From NCBI GenBank assembly GCA_020441995.1, contig JAGRLC010000020.1, positions 1-47,948 of the forward strand: a DNA stretch of 47,948 bases. The letters are read 5' to 3'. The notes under the pieces were generated by a model. The model had not been told where the DNA came from, searched no databases, and saw nothing but the letters and a program-made list of their open reading frames with translations. Below are positions 1 to 9,040 of this stretch, one piece after another; the first letter of the stretch is position 1, and each line of letters starts with the position of its first letter. Source of the DNA: Rhodobiaceae bacterium (GTDB taxonomy: Bacteria > Pseudomonadota > Alphaproteobacteria > Rhizobiales > Tepidamorphaceae). A program made the translations under genes and the position numbers.

Positions 1-175
1 CCATCTTGTTCACGAACAGGAAATCACCGATCAAAAGCGTGTCTTTCATCGAACCCGACGGGATCCAGAAGGGTTGAAAGAACAGCGTGCGAATGACGCC
101 GGCCAGCAATAGCGCATAGACGATGGTTTTCGTCCACTCCCAGACGCCGTCCTGCTTTTTTGCCTGATCCGCCAT
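1..175 (-). CDS. lepB: Signal peptidase I, N-terminal part (runs off left edge)
   Basis: Leader peptidase that removes signal peptides from exported proteins at the periplasmic face of the inner membrane. Only the first 58 codons are in the window. A hydrophobic segment at about residues 17-36 is the membrane anchor. It is followed by the family box [13 protein letters not shown], in which Ser42 (the S of GSM) is the catalytic nucleophile of the Ser/Lys dyad. The lysine lies outside the window. The start is the ATG at 173-175, giving [14 protein letters not shown]. It lies 31 bases downstream of acpS and is the last gene seen of the rsh-to-lepB run. Identity is secure from the catalytic box; completeness of the gene cannot be judged. 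Confidence 0.93.
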   Translation of the reverse strand, partial: MADQAKKQDGVWEWTKTIVYALLLAGVIRTLFFQPFWIPSGSMKDTLLIGDFLFVNKM

Positions 176-206
176 GATTTCCGCCTGTTGTCTGTTGGGT
201 TTTGCG

Positions 207-644
207 CTAAATGATCGGTTGATCCGGGGAAGTCAAGCTGCCGGTGGGAAGCGGCAACGCCTCGATGATCACAAATGCCTGCGCCCAGGGGTGATCGTCG
301 GTCAGGCTGACATGGATATGCGCCTCCATCCCCGGCGGGGTCATGGCCTGCAATCGCTGCGCCGCCCAGCCAGTGACCTGCATACGCGGCTGACCGGTTC
401 TGAGGTTGCTGACGGCCATGTCCTTCCACGAAATCCCCATCCTGAGGCCGGTGCCAAGGGCTTTGGAACACGCCTCTTTTGCCGCCCATCGTTTGGCATA
501 GGTGCCGGCGGTGTCGCGGCGACGTTCGGCCTTTTTCTGTTCGGTGGCGGTAAAGACCCGGTTGCGGAAACGATCGCCATAGCGGATCAGTATCCGTTCG
601 ATACGTTCGATATTGGCAAGATCGGTGCCCACGCCAAGGATCAC
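207..644 (-). CDS. acpS: Holo-[acyl-carrier-protein] synthase
   Basis: Transfers 4'-phosphopantetheine from coenzyme A to the serine of apo-ACP, activating the carrier protein for fatty-acid synthesis in the cytoplasm. The 145-residue length is near the family norm. The N-terminal [12 protein letters not shown] box carries metal-binding Asp8, and [15 protein letters not shown] carries the second metal ligand Glu57 and the lysine that contacts CoA. The start ATG overlaps the pdxJ stop by 4 bases (ATGA), so the two are probably translationally coupled. The C-terminal tail of about 15 residues after IIEALPLP is not conserved core. Confidence is high. Confidence 0.96.
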   Translation of the reverse strand: MILGVGTDLANIERIERILIRYGDRFRNRVFTATEQKKAERRRDTAGTYAKRWAAKEACSKALGTGLRMGISWKDMAVSNLRTGQPRMQVTGWAAQRLQAMTPPGMEAHIHVSLTDDHPWAQAFVIIEALPLPTGSLTSPDQPII

Positions 645-1393
645 AACCTCGCCTCATCCATCAGGCGGCGCATTTCGGCGATGGCAGCGGTCAGGCCGGT
701 GAAAATCGCTTCGCCGATCAGGAAATGGCCAATATTCAGCTCTGCCACCTCGGGCAGACGGGCAATCGGTGTAACCGTGTCATAGGTCAGGCCGTGGCCG
801 GCATGCACCTCAAGCCCCAGCGAATGGGCAAATGCCGCCATTTCCGCCAGCCGCACCAGTTCGGCGTCACGCTCGGCCATGTGGCCCTGGGCGTGATGGT
901 CGCAGTAGGCCCCGGTGTGAAGTTCGATCACCGGCGCCTTGATTCTTACCGCGGCCTCGATCTGGGCGCGGTCGGGGGCGATGAAAATCGACACCCGGCA
1001 GCCGGCATCGCGAAGCGGCGCAACATATGCCGCCAGCCGCCTTTCTTCACGCAGGATGTCAAGGCCGCCTTCGGTGGTGCGCTCCTCGCGCTTTTCGGGA
1101 ACGATGCAACAGGCATGCGGCAAATGCGCAAGCGCGATGTCGAGCATCTCCTGCGTCGCCGCCATCTCGAGGTTGAGCGGCTTGTCGATCTCCCGCGTCA
1201 GCCGCGCGATATCGTCATCGGAAATATGACGGCGGTCCTCGCGCAGATGCGCGGTAATCCCGTCAGCCCCGGCCGACACGGCCAGATGAGCCGCGCGCAC
1301 CGGGTCGGGAAAACGCCCGCCGCGCGCGTTACGGATCGTCGCCACATGGTCGATATTGACGCCAAGTCGGAGAAAACGGCTGGAAACGGTCAT
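641..1393 (-). CDS. pdxJ: Pyridoxine 5'-phosphate synthase
   Basis: Condenses 1-deoxyxylulose 5-phosphate with 3-amino-2-oxopropyl phosphate to form pyridoxine 5'-phosphate, the last ring-forming step of DXP-dependent vitamin B6 synthesis. The 250 residues fit the family. The signature [14 protein letters not shown] at residues 13-26, [12 protein letters not shown] at about 46-57 and [11 protein letters not shown] are typical active-site segments. I chose the ATG at 1391-1393 ([16 protein letters not shown]) because it begins just before the first conserved strand. The in-frame ATG at 1486 would add 31 unconserved residues overlapping the DUF2062 gene. It overlaps acpS by 4 bases and lies in the same minus-strand operon. 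Confidence 0.95.
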   Translation of the reverse strand: MTVSSRFLRLGVNIDHVATIRNARGGRFPDPVRAAHLAVSAGADGITAHLREDRRHISDDDIARLTREIDKPLNLEMAATQEMLDIALAHLPHACCIVPEKREERTTEGGLDILREERRLAAYVAPLRDAGCRVSIFIAPDRAQIEAAVRIKAPVIELHTGAYCDHHAQGHMAERDAELVRLAEMAAFAHSLGLEVHAGHGLTYDTVTPIARLPEVAELNIGHFLIGEAIFTGLTAAIAEMRRLMDEARL

Positions 1394-1436
1394 CTCTTGA
1401 ACGCCTCGTTTTGCCTTCGGAAGGCCTTGTCGCGTG

Positions 1437-1994
1437 TTATTCGGCAGCCTGGGTTGTCGCACCGTTACGGGCGGCAATCCGCGCATTTCGCCGGTTCTGG
1501 TAGCCTGAGATCATCGCCCGGATCGGGAAATAGAACATAAGCCATCCGATGGAACCCAGTATCACGCCACCGATGCTCATCGGCAAGATCAGGGTCCACA
1601 GGGACTTCAGCGACCAAATGTGTTCATGCAGATGGGTTGCGGCATGGTCGGCGCCATGGTTGCCAAGGATTTTCGCGCCAATCCCGTAAGTGGCGCCCCA
1701 GATCAGCGGGAACGTCAGCGGATTGCCGATAAACGTCCCGAAAGCGGATGCGATAATACTGCCGCGTGTGAGCCAGGCCATAAAAGCGGCGAGAATGAAG
1801 TGAAATCCCATCAATGGCGTGAACGACGCGAAGACACCGGCCGCGAAACCGGCGGCAATGGCATGTGGCGTCGCTTTCAGGCGCAACACCCGCTTCTTGA
1901 CGTACTCAACGGAGCGCGGCCACGACCGGCGCGGCCACAAGGCGGTACGCACCTTGCCTCCGATCGTCTGCTTTGTACGCCGTCCCAGGATCAT
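1437..1994 (-). CDS. DUF2062 membrane protein
   Basis: Small inner-membrane protein of the DUF2062 family, about 185 residues. After a basic N-terminus ([20 protein letters not shown]) come hydrophobic segments at roughly residues 45-75, 85-105 and 135-160. The family hallmarks are [19 protein letters not shown] and the [14 protein letters not shown] segment. The biochemical role is unknown. I place the start at the ATG 1992-1994 ([10 protein letters not shown]), which leaves a 4-base gap after the pyrE stop. A start at 2021 would overlap pyrE by 23 bases. It lies between pyrE and pdxJ, a conserved Hyphomicrobiales neighbourhood, and is probably co-transcribed with them. Confidence 0.85.
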   Translation of the reverse strand: MILGRRTKQTIGGKVRTALWPRRSWPRSVEYVKKRVLRLKATPHAIAAGFAAGVFASFTPLMGFHFILAAFMAWLTRGSIIASAFGTFIGNPLTFPLIWGATYGIGAKILGNHGADHAATHLHEHIWSLKSLWTLILPMSIGGVILGSIGWLMFYFPIRAMISGYQNRRNARIAARNGATTQAAE

Positions 1995-1998
1995 TGCA

Positions 1999-2598
1999 TC
2001 AACCCGACTGTTTACCCACACTCAAATGCCGGCTTCCCGGTTTTGTAGCCGGAATGGCTGCCAGTTCGGGCGGAATTTCCTCAGGCGCATAGCTTGGCAC
2101 ATCCATTGCCGCCAGCGCCACCATTTCAACACCGGGGTCCGCCTTTCCGGCCGACCTGTCGATCAGGCAGGCGCAGCAGCGCACGTCACCGCCAAGCCGC
2201 TTCACACAGTCGACGGCTTCGCGGCTTGAAAGCCCCGTTGTCACAATATCTTCGACGATCGCGATCTTCGTGCCCTGAGCGATCTCGAAACCGCGGCGCA
2301 GCTGGAATTCACCCTCTTCGCGCTCAACCCAGATGGCCGGCACACCGAGATGCCGCGCCGTCTCGTACCCCGGGATCAGACCACCAAGCGCCGGAGACAC
2401 CACAAGATCAACATCGTGACCCGCCGCCCGGATGGCTTGCGCCAGCCCCTTGCAAAGCTTTTCCGTCAGGTCGGGATACATGAAAACGCGGGCTTTCTGC
2501 AGGAAAAGCGGGCTGTGGCGGCCCGAGGACAGAACGAAATGCCCCTCCAGGATCGCGTTCGCCTGGCGGAAGATTCCGATAACTTCGTCCTTGTCCAT
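1999..2598 (-). CDS. pyrE: Orotate phosphoribosyltransferase
   Basis: Makes orotidine 5'-monophosphate from orotate and PRPP in de novo pyrimidine synthesis. The 199-residue protein shows the N-terminal FVLSSGRHSPLFLQKARV substrate segment, SPALGGLIPGY, and the PRPP-binding loop IAIVEDIVTTGLSS at about residues 112-125 (acidic pair ED followed by TTG). The final 16 residues extend beyond the enzyme core. It lies 19 bases downstream of rsh and 4 bases before the DUF2062 start, so is probably part of the rsh operon, linking it positionally to the stringent-response gene. Confidence is high. Confidence 0.95.
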   Translation of the reverse strand: MDKDEVIGIFRQANAILEGHFVLSSGRHSPLFLQKARVFMYPDLTEKLCKGLAQAIRAAGHDVDLVVSPALGGLIPGYETARHLGVPAIWVEREEGEFQLRRGFEIAQGTKIAIVEDIVTTGLSSREAVDCVKRLGGDVRCCACLIDRSAGKADPGVEMVALAAMDVPSYAPEEIPPELAAIPATKPGSRHLSVGKQSG

Positions 2599-2617
2599 AA
2601 TCCGATTCCCTTAAGCC

Positions 2618-4894
2618 TTATCCATTGACGCGCCATACCGCGTTGACGACCGCAGCGCTCCTCAGAAGAGCCATGATGCGGTTGAGATGTTTCAAATCCC
2701 ATACCTCGAGCGCAATTTCCATTTCGGTAAAGTCAGGCGCACGCATTGTCATCGTCACGGTATCGATATTGGCATCCTGCTCGCCGATGATCTGAGCGAT
2801 TTCCGCCAGCGATCCGGGCTCGTTCAGCGCCCTGACCGCGATAACGGCGGGAAACCGTTCCGGATCGTCGGGATCGATGTCCCAGCGCACATCGAGCCAT
2901 CGCTCCGGATGCTCGTCGAACTGTTTCAGCTCCGGCGATTGTATCGGATATATGGTGATCGCCTCGCCCGGCATCATGATGCCGACAATCCGGTCGCCGG
3001 GAACCGCTCCACCCTTCGGTGCAAACTGCACCGGCAAATCGCCATGCAGACCCCGGATGGGAATGGCGCCCGGACCCGCTTCGCTCTTTTCCGCCGCGAG
3101 CTTGCTTTCGCGGCTTGCCCGGCCCGGCAGGCGGAACTTGAGCCCCATGGCGCGGCGCAAGCCGAACCAGCCCTCTTCGTTACGGGTCGTACCGCCCGTG
3201 GATGCCTTGTCGCGGGCGCGCTCGTCGCGGTGGTCCGGATAGACGGCCTTGATCACATCGCTTGCCGGGATTTCACCGCGCCCGACGGCGGATAGCGCAT
3301 CCTCGACATTCGACTGTCCAAGCCGGGCCAGCACCGCTGTCAGTTTCTCGTCCGAATACGTCCGTGAGATACGCGCAAACGAGCGCTCCAGCATCTTGCG
3401 CCCGAGGCCTGCGTATTGCGTACGGATTTGCGTGCGCGCCGCCCGCCGGATCGACTGGCGCGCCTTCCCGGTCATGACCAGCGATTCCCACGCTGCGGGA
3501 GGGACCTGATTTTTCGCAGTCAAAACCTCGACTTCGTCGCCATTGCTCAACTGGCTGATGAGTGGCTCCAGCCGCCCGTTGATCTTGCAGCCAATGGCGT
3601 TGTTGCCAACGTCGGTATGCACCGCATAGGCAAAGTCGATGGCGTTGGCGCCACGTGGCAGCGAAATCACACGCCCTTTCGGCGTGAAGCAGAAAACCTG
3701 GTCTTGATACAGTTGCAGCTTGGTGTGCTCGAGGAACTCCTCGGGCGTGTCGCCCTCCGCCAGCATGTCCACGAGTTGCTTCAGCCACCGGTAGGCGTTG
3801 CTGTCGATTGACGCGAGTCTGTCCTTGCGCACGCCGTTGCCGGATTTTACGGAATCCGACACGTTTTCCTTGTAAATCACGTGCGCCGCAACGCCGTATT
3901 CGGCGATTTCATGCATTTCGCGGGTACGCACCTGCAATTCGACGCGCTGATGTCCCGGCCCAAGCACAGTCGTGTGCAGCGAGCGGTAATCGTTCTGCTT
4001 CGGCGTCGAGATATAGTCCTTGAAGCGGCCGGGAACCATCGACCAGGTCATATGGACGATACCCAGCGTGCGGTAACAGTCGGCGACGTTTTCAACGATC
4101 ACGCGAAACGCGTAGATGTCGGAGAGCTGCTCGAAGGAAACCGCCTTGCGCTCCATCTTGCTCCAGACCGAATACGGACGTTTCTCGCGCCCGCTGATTT
4201 CCGCCTGAATGCCCGCGGCGCCGATCTTCTCGCGCAGCGCAAGGGCAATCTCCGAAATCACCTTGGCCGATTCATCGCGCCGCTCGGCTAGCTGCGTCGA
4301 GATAACCCTGTAGGCATCCGGCTGCAGAACCTGGAAGGCCAGATCCTCCAGCTCTTCCCGCATCCAGTGCATACCCATGCCGCCGGCAAGCGGGGCATAA
4401 ATATCAAGGGTTTCCTCGGCAATTCGCGCCCGCTTGTCTTCGGGCACATATTGCAGCGTGCGCATGTTGTGCAGCCGGTCAGCAAGTTTGACCAGAAGCA
4501 CGCGCACATCGTCGGCAATCGCCAGCAGCAGCTTGCGCAGATTCTCCGCCTGCGCGGCGCGCTTTGAGACGAGATCCAGCTTTTTGATCTTGGTAAGGCC
4601 CTCGACCAGCGCCCCGATCTCCGGCCCGAAAAGCCGGTCGATCTCATCGCGTGTCGTATCGGTATCCTCGATCGTGTCGTGCAAAAGTGCAGCAACAATC
4701 GTCGCATCGTCGAGCCTGAGGTTGGTCAGGATCGCCGCGACTTCGAGAGGATGCGAGAAATAGGGGTCGCCTGACGCACGGGTTTGCGATCCGTGCGCCT
4801 TCATGGCGTAAACATAAGCCCGGTTGAGCAAGTGCTCGTCGGTATGGGGATTGTAGCGGGCAACCCGTTCTACGAGTTCGTATTGCCGCATCAT
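2618..4894 (-). CDS. rsh: Bifunctional (p)ppGpp synthetase/hydrolase (RelA/SpoT homologue)
   Basis: Makes and degrades the alarmone (p)ppGpp. The 758 residues have the full long-RSH layout: an HD hydrolase domain (FSHP His48, then LLHDTIED with His72-Asp73), a synthetase domain with RFKDYISTPKQNDYRSLHTT at about residues 290-310, a TGS domain (FCFTPKGRVISLPRGANAIDFAYAVH) at about 400-460, and a C-terminal ACT domain at about 685-755. Because the HD motif is intact, both activities are expected, as for the single Rsh of most alphaproteobacteria. The start has two adjacent ATGs (MMRQYELVERV); I used the first. rpoZ lies 61 bases upstream and pyrE 19 bases downstream on the same strand. Confidence 0.96.
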   Translation of the reverse strand: MMRQYELVERVARYNPHTDEHLLNRAYVYAMKAHGSQTRASGDPYFSHPLEVAAILTNLRLDDATIVAALLHDTIEDTDTTRDEIDRLFGPEIGALVEGLTKIKKLDLVSKRAAQAENLRKLLLAIADDVRVLLVKLADRLHNMRTLQYVPEDKRARIAEETLDIYAPLAGGMGMHWMREELEDLAFQVLQPDAYRVISTQLAERRDESAKVISEIALALREKIGAAGIQAEISGREKRPYSVWSKMERKAVSFEQLSDIYAFRVIVENVADCYRTLGIVHMTWSMVPGRFKDYISTPKQNDYRSLHTTVLGPGHQRVELQVRTREMHEIAEYGVAAHVIYKENVSDSVKSGNGVRKDRLASIDSNAYRWLKQLVDMLAEGDTPEEFLEHTKLQLYQDQVFCFTPKGRVISLPRGANAIDFAYAVHTDVGNNAIGCKINGRLEPLISQLSNGDEVEVLTAKNQVPPAAWESLVMTGKARQSIRRAARTQIRTQYAGLGRKMLERSFARISRTYSDEKLTAVLARLGQSNVEDALSAVGRGEIPASDVIKAVYPDHRDERARDKASTGGTTRNEEGWFGLRRAMGLKFRLPGRASRESKLAAEKSEAGPGAIPIRGLHGDLPVQFAPKGGAVPGDRIVGIMMPGEAITIYPIQSPELKQFDEHPERWLDVRWDIDPDDPERFPAVIAVRALNEPGSLAEIAQIIGEQDANIDTVTMTMRAPDFTEMEIALEVWDLKHLNRIMALLRSAAVVNAVWRVNG

Positions 4895-4955
4895 GTGCGG
4901 ACATCTCCGCTACGCTTCACCGGCAAACCGCCGGAACCATCCCCTAAGAAAAAGA

Positions 4956-5330
4956 TCAGTCGTCGCGCTCCGGCGGCTTCAGCCCTTCCAGAGCCCGGCG
5001 CAGCTCGTCCTCGGAGAGGTCGATGCTGTCGAGCGGTTCGCCATCCTCGGCGGTGCCTTCCGCGGCAATACGCGGTGTGGTGTCGGCCTCGGGCTCGTCG
5101 ACTTCGACGTGCTTCTGCAGCGAATGGATCAGTTCCTCGCGCAGATCTTCCGGCGAAAGGGTCTCATCGGCAATCTCGCGAAGCGCAACGACAGGGTTCT
5201 TGTCATTGTCGCGGTCCACCGTAATCGGCGAACCACTGGAGATCGTCCGGGCCCGGTGGCCGGCAAGCAGAACAAGGTCAAACCGGTTGTCGACCTTGTC
5301 GATACAATCTTCCACGGTGACGCGTGCCAT
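4956..5330 (-). CDS. rpoZ: RNA polymerase omega subunit
   Basis: Small subunit that assists folding and assembly of beta' in RNA polymerase. The 124-residue protein begins [20 protein letters not shown] and continues with [14 protein letters not shown], the conserved omega core. An acidic C-terminal half (residues about 70-124) is typical of the longer alphaproteobacterial omegas. It sits directly upstream of rsh, as in many proteobacteria. A good promoter lies just upstream at 5370-5398. Confidence is high. Confidence 0.96.
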   Translation of the reverse strand: MARVTVEDCIDKVDNRFDLVLLAGHRARTISSGSPITVDRDNDKNPVVALREIADETLSPEDLREELIHSLQKHVEVDEPEADTTPRIAAEGTAEDGEPLDSIDLSEDELRRALEGLKPPERDD

Positions 5331-5640
5331 CGTGCCAGTCTCCTGGTTGTGTGGGAGTCAGAAAGGTGGCTATAGGCGGATTTGACTGTCCTTGCAACCC
5401 CGCTTCACCCGGAAGTGGCTGTTTAGATGGCAGGCTTGCAACCTCCAGCGCCTTGCATTTGCCGTGATTTCACGCAATAGCTCGGACAATGTTGAGCAAA
5501 TGATTTGGCGCCCCCGCGCAAACCGCGATTTTCAAACACACGACGGATTTCGGCACGCGCGCGTGCAAACCGGTCATGACACTCACATGAATTCGATCAG
5601 CAACAGGCGCGCGCGGGCTTCGCGCGCCGCGGAGTAACCC
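5331..5640. other. Intergenic region between rpoZ and the NYN gene
   Basis: About 310 bases between two divergent genes. The left end holds the rpoZ promoter. The right end holds a perfect 8-bp GC hairpin (GGCGCGCG at 5606-5613 with CGCGCGCC at 5621-5628, 7-base loop) ending just before the GGAG ribosome site of the downstream gene. I see no convincing open reading frame in it. Confidence 0.6.
5370..5398 (-). promoter_or_regulatory. Predicted sigma-70 promoter of rpoZ-rsh
   Basis: Read on the minus strand there is GTTGCA at 5398-5393, a 17-base spacer, and CTATAG at 5375-5370. This matches the rhizobial vegetative consensus CTTGAC-N17-CTATAT in spacing and in most positions. It would start transcription about 33 bases before the rpoZ ATG. 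Prediction by eye only. Confidence 0.5.
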
Positions 5641-6264
5641 ATGAATTTCAACCACGCCGAACGCGTCGCCCTGTTTATTGATGGCGCCAATCTCTATTCG
5701 ACGGCCCGGGGTCTTGGTTTCGACATCGATTTCCGCCGCCTTCTGGACCTGTTCCAGAAGAACAGCCATCTCATCCGCGCCTACTACTACACAGCCCTCG
5801 CCGAGGATCAGGAATATTCCTCCGTGCGTCCGCTGATCGATTGGCTCGACTACAACGGCTATACCGTCATCACCAAGCCGATGAAGGAATTCACCGACGC
5901 CACCGGCCGCCGCAAGGTGAAGGGCAACATGGACATCGAACTGGCGGTCGACGCCATGGAACTGTCCCAGTTTGTCGACCACGTCGTGATCTTTTCCGGC
6001 GACGGTGATTTCCGTTCGCTGGTTGAAGCCATCCAGCGCAAGGGCAAGCGCGTGACCGTCGCTTCGACGTTGAAGACGCAGCCGCCGATGATCGCCGACG
6101 AATTGCGCCGCCAGGCCGACCACTTCATCGAACTTTCCTCGCTTGCCGAAACGATTGGCCGCCCGCAGCAGGACCGCCCGCCGCGCCGCGAACGCAAGGA
6201 TGACGATGAGTTCGAGGACGACTTTGATGATGGAGCCGACGGCGAAGATTTCGCCGACCGCTGA
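5641..6264 (+). CDS. NYN-domain (LabA/DUF88-type) putative ribonuclease
   Basis: NYN domains belong to the PIN-like nuclease fold and are thought to process or degrade RNA; the substrate here is unknown. The 207 residues show the three acidic clusters of the family: LFIDGANLY (Asp14), GNMDIELAVDAM at about residues 95-106 and FSGDGDF at about 117-123, so the catalytic site looks intact. The last 30 residues form a very acidic tail rich in Asp and Glu after a short basic patch. The start ATG follows a GGAG site 6 bases upstream, itself preceded by a strong GC hairpin. It lies 8 bases ahead of the uracil-DNA glycosylase gene, suggesting co-transcription. Confidence 0.88.
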   Translation: MNFNHAERVALFIDGANLYSTARGLGFDIDFRRLLDLFQKNSHLIRAYYYTALAEDQEYSSVRPLIDWLDYNGYTVITKPMKEFTDATGRRKVKGNMDIELAVDAMELSQFVDHVVIFSGDGDFRSLVEAIQRKGKRVTVASTLKTQPPMIADELRRQADHFIELSSLAETIGRPQQDRPPRRERKDDDEFEDDFDDGADGEDFADR

Positions 6265-6272
6265 TCGCACCG

Positions 6273-6923
6273 ATGTCTTCAGGCCTGAATTCGGAACCCG
6301 CGCCAACCTGCGCGCTCTGCCCGCGTCTCGCTGAATTCCGGGCCGCCAACGAGGCAGCGTTTCCAGACTTCTTCAACGCGCCGGTGCCTTCTTTCGGGAA
6401 AGCCTCGGCGCGTTTGTTGATTGTCGGCCTTGCACCGGGCCTGAAGGGAGCAAACCGCACCGGCCGCCCCTTCACCGGCGACTATGCCGGAGACCTGCTC
6501 TACGAAACGCTGCTCGATACAGGTTTCGCCAAGGGGACTTATGACAAGCGCCCCGATGACAGCCTGACGCTTGCCGGCTGCCGCATCGCCAATGCCGTGC
6601 GCTGCGTGCCGCCGCAAAACAAGCCGACACCGCAGGAGGCGGCCAACTGCCGCCCATTCCTTGCCGCGACCTTTGCCGAGATGAAAAACCTGAGCGCGGT
6701 TCTGGCGTTGGGACGCATCGCCCATGAAGCAGTGCTCAGAACGCTCGATGTACCGCTGAAATCAGCGCCATTCGCCCACGCCGCAAAGCATCGGCTCGGC
6801 AACATCGCGCTTTTCGACAGCTATCACTGCTCGCGCTACAACACCCAGACGCGGCGGCTGACGCCGGAAATGTTCGCCGACGTGCTGATGAGCATCCGCG
6901 AGCACATCGACAGCGCAAGCTAA
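6273..6923 (+). CDS. Family 5 uracil-DNA glycosylase (UDGb-type, Fe-S)
   Basis: Base-excision repair enzyme removing uracil, and in family 5 also other deaminated bases, from DNA. In the 216 residues the motif GLAPGLKGANRTGRPFTGD (residues 52-70) is diagnostic of the UDGb family, where the catalytic Asp of family 1 is absent. Cys13, Cys16, Cys111 and Cys126 are spaced as the [4Fe-4S] ligands of families 4 and 5. FDSYHCSRYNTQT supplies the late His-containing motif. It follows the NYN gene by 8 bases. Its stop codon overlaps the stop of the convergent peroxiredoxin gene. Confidence 0.9.
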   Translation: MSSGLNSEPAPTCALCPRLAEFRAANEAAFPDFFNAPVPSFGKASARLLIVGLAPGLKGANRTGRPFTGDYAGDLLYETLLDTGFAKGTYDKRPDDSLTLAGCRIANAVRCVPPQNKPTPQEAANCRPFLAATFAEMKNLSAVLALGRIAHEAVLRTLDVPLKSAPFAHAAKHRLGNIALFDSYHCSRYNTQTRRLTPEMFADVLMSIREHIDSAS

Positions 6924-7483
6924 GCGTTATTTTCTCTTAGCCAGGCGACAACATCGCCCGCGTTCCGGTCCGGCGGGAAGACCGGGTAGAAGACGTGGCG
7001 GATATTCGCGCCATCGAGGATCAGCGCCATGCGCTTGAAAAGCCGCACGCCGTCAACCTCGAAATATGGCAGGCGCATCACGTCCCCCAGTTTGAAGTTG
7101 CTATCGGACAGCAATTCGAACGGCAGATGCAGCCGTTCTTTCGCTTCGCGCTGATAGTCCGTGTCCTGCGTCGACAGGCCGTAGACTTGCGCAACGCCAA
7201 GCTCTTTCAGTTCGGCAAAATGATCGCGAAAGGAGCAGGATTGCGGCGTACAGCCCCGCGCGCCTGGGATTTCGTCCCAGCCGGCCGGCAACTCGCGGTC
7301 GGGGCGCCCGGTCATCGGATAGATATACAGCACGGTGCAGCCGGGAAGTTTGGCCACATCGACAATCCCGCCGGAGGTTGACAGCAATTCCACACGCGGC
7401 ATTTTCATGCCCGCGAGATGGGCCGCCCCGCCGTCGTCTTCGGGCACAGGCAGCCCCTCGGGCAATTCCAGCGATGTGGTCAT
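6920..7483 (-). CDS. Peroxiredoxin, PrxQ/BCP-like
   Basis: Thiol peroxidase reducing hydrogen peroxide and organic peroxides in the cytoplasm. The 187-residue protein has the PrxQ-type motif GCTPQSC: Cys78 as peroxidatic and Cys83 as resolving cysteine, five residues apart, followed by FRDHF. About 30 residues precede the thioredoxin-like core. The segment YIYPMTGRPDRELPAGWDEI replaces the usual shorter loop before the active site. It lies 8 bases downstream of smpB on the same strand and shares a 3-base stop overlap with the convergent glycosylase gene, leaving no terminator space between them. Confidence 0.86.
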   Translation of the reverse strand: MTTSLELPEGLPVPEDDGGAAHLAGMKMPRVELLSTSGGIVDVAKLPGCTVLYIYPMTGRPDRELPAGWDEIPGARGCTPQSCSFRDHFAELKELGVAQVYGLSTQDTDYQREAKERLHLPFELLSDSNFKLGDVMRLPYFEVDGVRLFKRMALILDGANIRHVFYPVFPPDRNAGDVVAWLRENNA

Positions 7484-7491
7484 AATTTCCC

Positions 7492-7968
7492 CTATCCGTG
7501 CTCGCGCATGATACGAGCCTTGTCGCGGTCCCAGCTGCGCTTTTTCTCCGTCTCGCGCTTGTCGAAGGCCTTCTTGCCCTTGCCAAGCCCGATCTGGATT
7601 TTCGCCAATCCGCGATCATTGAAGTAAAGCCGCAACGGCACGATGGTCATGCCTTCGCGCTGCACCCCGCCGATGAGACGGTTGATCTCGCGCCGGTGCA
7701 TCAAAAGCCGGCGCGGGCGCTTTGTCTCGTGATTGAAGCGGTTGGCGGCCTCGTACTCCGGGATATAGGCGTTGAACAGAAACAGATCGTTCCCCGACGG
7801 CCCGGCATAGGACTCGTTGATGGTCGCCCTGCCCTCGCGCAACGACTTCACCTCCGTGCCTGTCAGCGACAGGCCCGCTTCATAGGTGTCGAGAATCTCG
7901 TAGTCGAAGCGCGCGCGGCGGTTTTCGGCGATGTTTCGCCGCGCGGCCAATCGTTTTTTGTCTACCAT
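7492..7968 (-). CDS. smpB: SsrA-binding protein SmpB
   Basis: Binds tmRNA and delivers it to stalled ribosomes in trans-translation. The 158 residues match the usual length. Family signatures are [50 protein letters not shown] and a lysine/arginine-rich C-terminal tail ending in [17 protein letters not shown], the part that enters the mRNA channel. It lies 22 bases downstream of dapA, an arrangement common in Hyphomicrobiales. The tmRNA gene is not in this window. Confidence 0.96.
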   Translation of the reverse strand: MVDKKRLAARRNIAENRRARFDYEILDTYEAGLSLTGTEVKSLREGRATINESYAGPSGNDLFLFNAYIPEYEAANRFNHETKRPRRLLMHRREINRLIGGVQREGMTIVPLRLYFNDRGLAKIQIGLGKGKKAFDKRETEKKRSWDRDKARIMREHG

Positions 7969-7990
7969 GGCGGGTTATATGGCCGTTCAA

Positions 7991-8875
7991 TCAGCCATTT
8001 ATAAGGCCCGCGTGCACCATCGCGGCCTTCACCTCGGCTTTCACGCCTTCGGAGCAAGGTACGATCGGCAGACGCGCATCCGGCATGGCCTTGCCAAGCA
8101 GTGACACCGCGTATTTGACCGGCGCCGGACTGGTCTCCAGGAACAGCGCCCTGTGCAGCGGCATCAGCCGGTCCTGGATTTCCAGAGCCTTGGTGTAGTC
8201 GCCGGCAAGGGTCGCTTCCTGGAATTCCGAGCACAGCCGCGGCGCGACATTCGCCGTCACCGAAATGCAGCCGCGCCCGCCATGGGCGTTGAAGCCGAGC
8301 GCGGTCGCATCCTCGCCTGAAAGCTGGATGAAATCCGCACCGCAGGCCTGGCGCTGAAGCGAGACACGGTCGAGCTTGGCGGTGGCATCCTTGACGCCGA
8401 TAATATTCGGGCAGTCCTTCGACAGCCGCGCCAGCGTCTCAACCGAGACATCGACGATGGAGCGTCCGGGGATGTTGTAAATGATCACCGGAATGCTGAT
8501 CGCGTCGGCCTGCGCCTTGAAGTGCTGGTAGAGGCCTTCCTGGGTCGGCTTGTTGTAATAGGGCGAGACCGTCAGAATCCCATCGGCGCCAACCTTCTCG
8601 GCATGAACGGCGAAATCGACCGCTTCAGCCGTGTTGTTGGAACCCGCGCCGGCAATCACAGGAACGCGCCCAGCCATGATCTCGACGCACAGTTCCACCA
8701 CGCGTTTGTGCTCATCATGGCTCAGCGTCGGGGATTCGCCCGTTGTCCCGACCGGAACAACACCATGCGAGCCTTCGCTGATCTGCCACTCCACGAATTC
8801 GGCGAACGCCTTTTCGTCGATCTTCCCGTCACGGAAAGGGGTGATGAGAGCAGGATTGGAACCGTGAAACGTCAT
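7991..8875 (-). CDS. dapA: 4-hydroxy-tetrahydrodipicolinate synthase
   Basis: Condenses pyruvate with aspartate semialdehyde, the first committed step of the diaminopimelate/lysine pathway that feeds peptidoglycan synthesis. The 294 residues carry all key positions: the GTTGES loop at residues 43-48, Tyr133 and Arg138 in IIYNIPGRS, and the Schiff-base Lys162 in [24 protein letters not shown] is also typical. A likely vegetative promoter lies about 50 bases upstream of the ATG. smpB follows on the same strand. Confidence 0.96.
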   Translation of the reverse strand: MTFHGSNPALITPFRDGKIDEKAFAEFVEWQISEGSHGVVPVGTTGESPTLSHDEHKRVVELCVEIMAGRVPVIAGAGSNNTAEAVDFAVHAEKVGADGILTVSPYYNKPTQEGLYQHFKAQADAISIPVIIYNIPGRSIVDVSVETLARLSKDCPNIIGVKDATAKLDRVSLQRQACGADFIQLSGEDATALGFNAHGGRGCISVTANVAPRLCSEFQEATLAGDYTKALEIQDRLMPLHRALFLETSPAPVKYAVSLLGKAMPDARLPIVPCSEGVKAEVKAAMVHAGLING

Positions 8876-8931
8876 TTTCTTACACCAGAGATTTTACGCC
8901 CGGAAACCTGAGCGTTTCGAGCGGGGGCGGA

Positions 8932-8960
8932 GCATAGAGCCTGATCCTCTTTACGGCAAC
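8932..8960 (-). promoter_or_regulatory. Predicted sigma-70 promoter of dapA-smpB
   Basis: On the minus strand GTTGCC (8960-8955) is separated by exactly 17 bases from CTATGC (8937-8932), close to the CTTGAC-N17-CTATAT consensus of rhizobia. The predicted leader before the dapA ATG is about 50 bases. Found by eye; strength unknown. Confidence 0.45.
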
Positions 8961-9040
8961 GCGCATTCCCGCAAATGCGCCCTGCGATAGGGAAAATTGC
9001 AAAGTGAAACCACCCCGGAAACGCTTCGCTAACCTTCACG

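Noticed and set aside
5470..6306. A 278-codon open frame opposite the NYN gene
   Set aside because: The plus-strand NYN protein has all family motifs; the opposite frame looks like its reverse translation.
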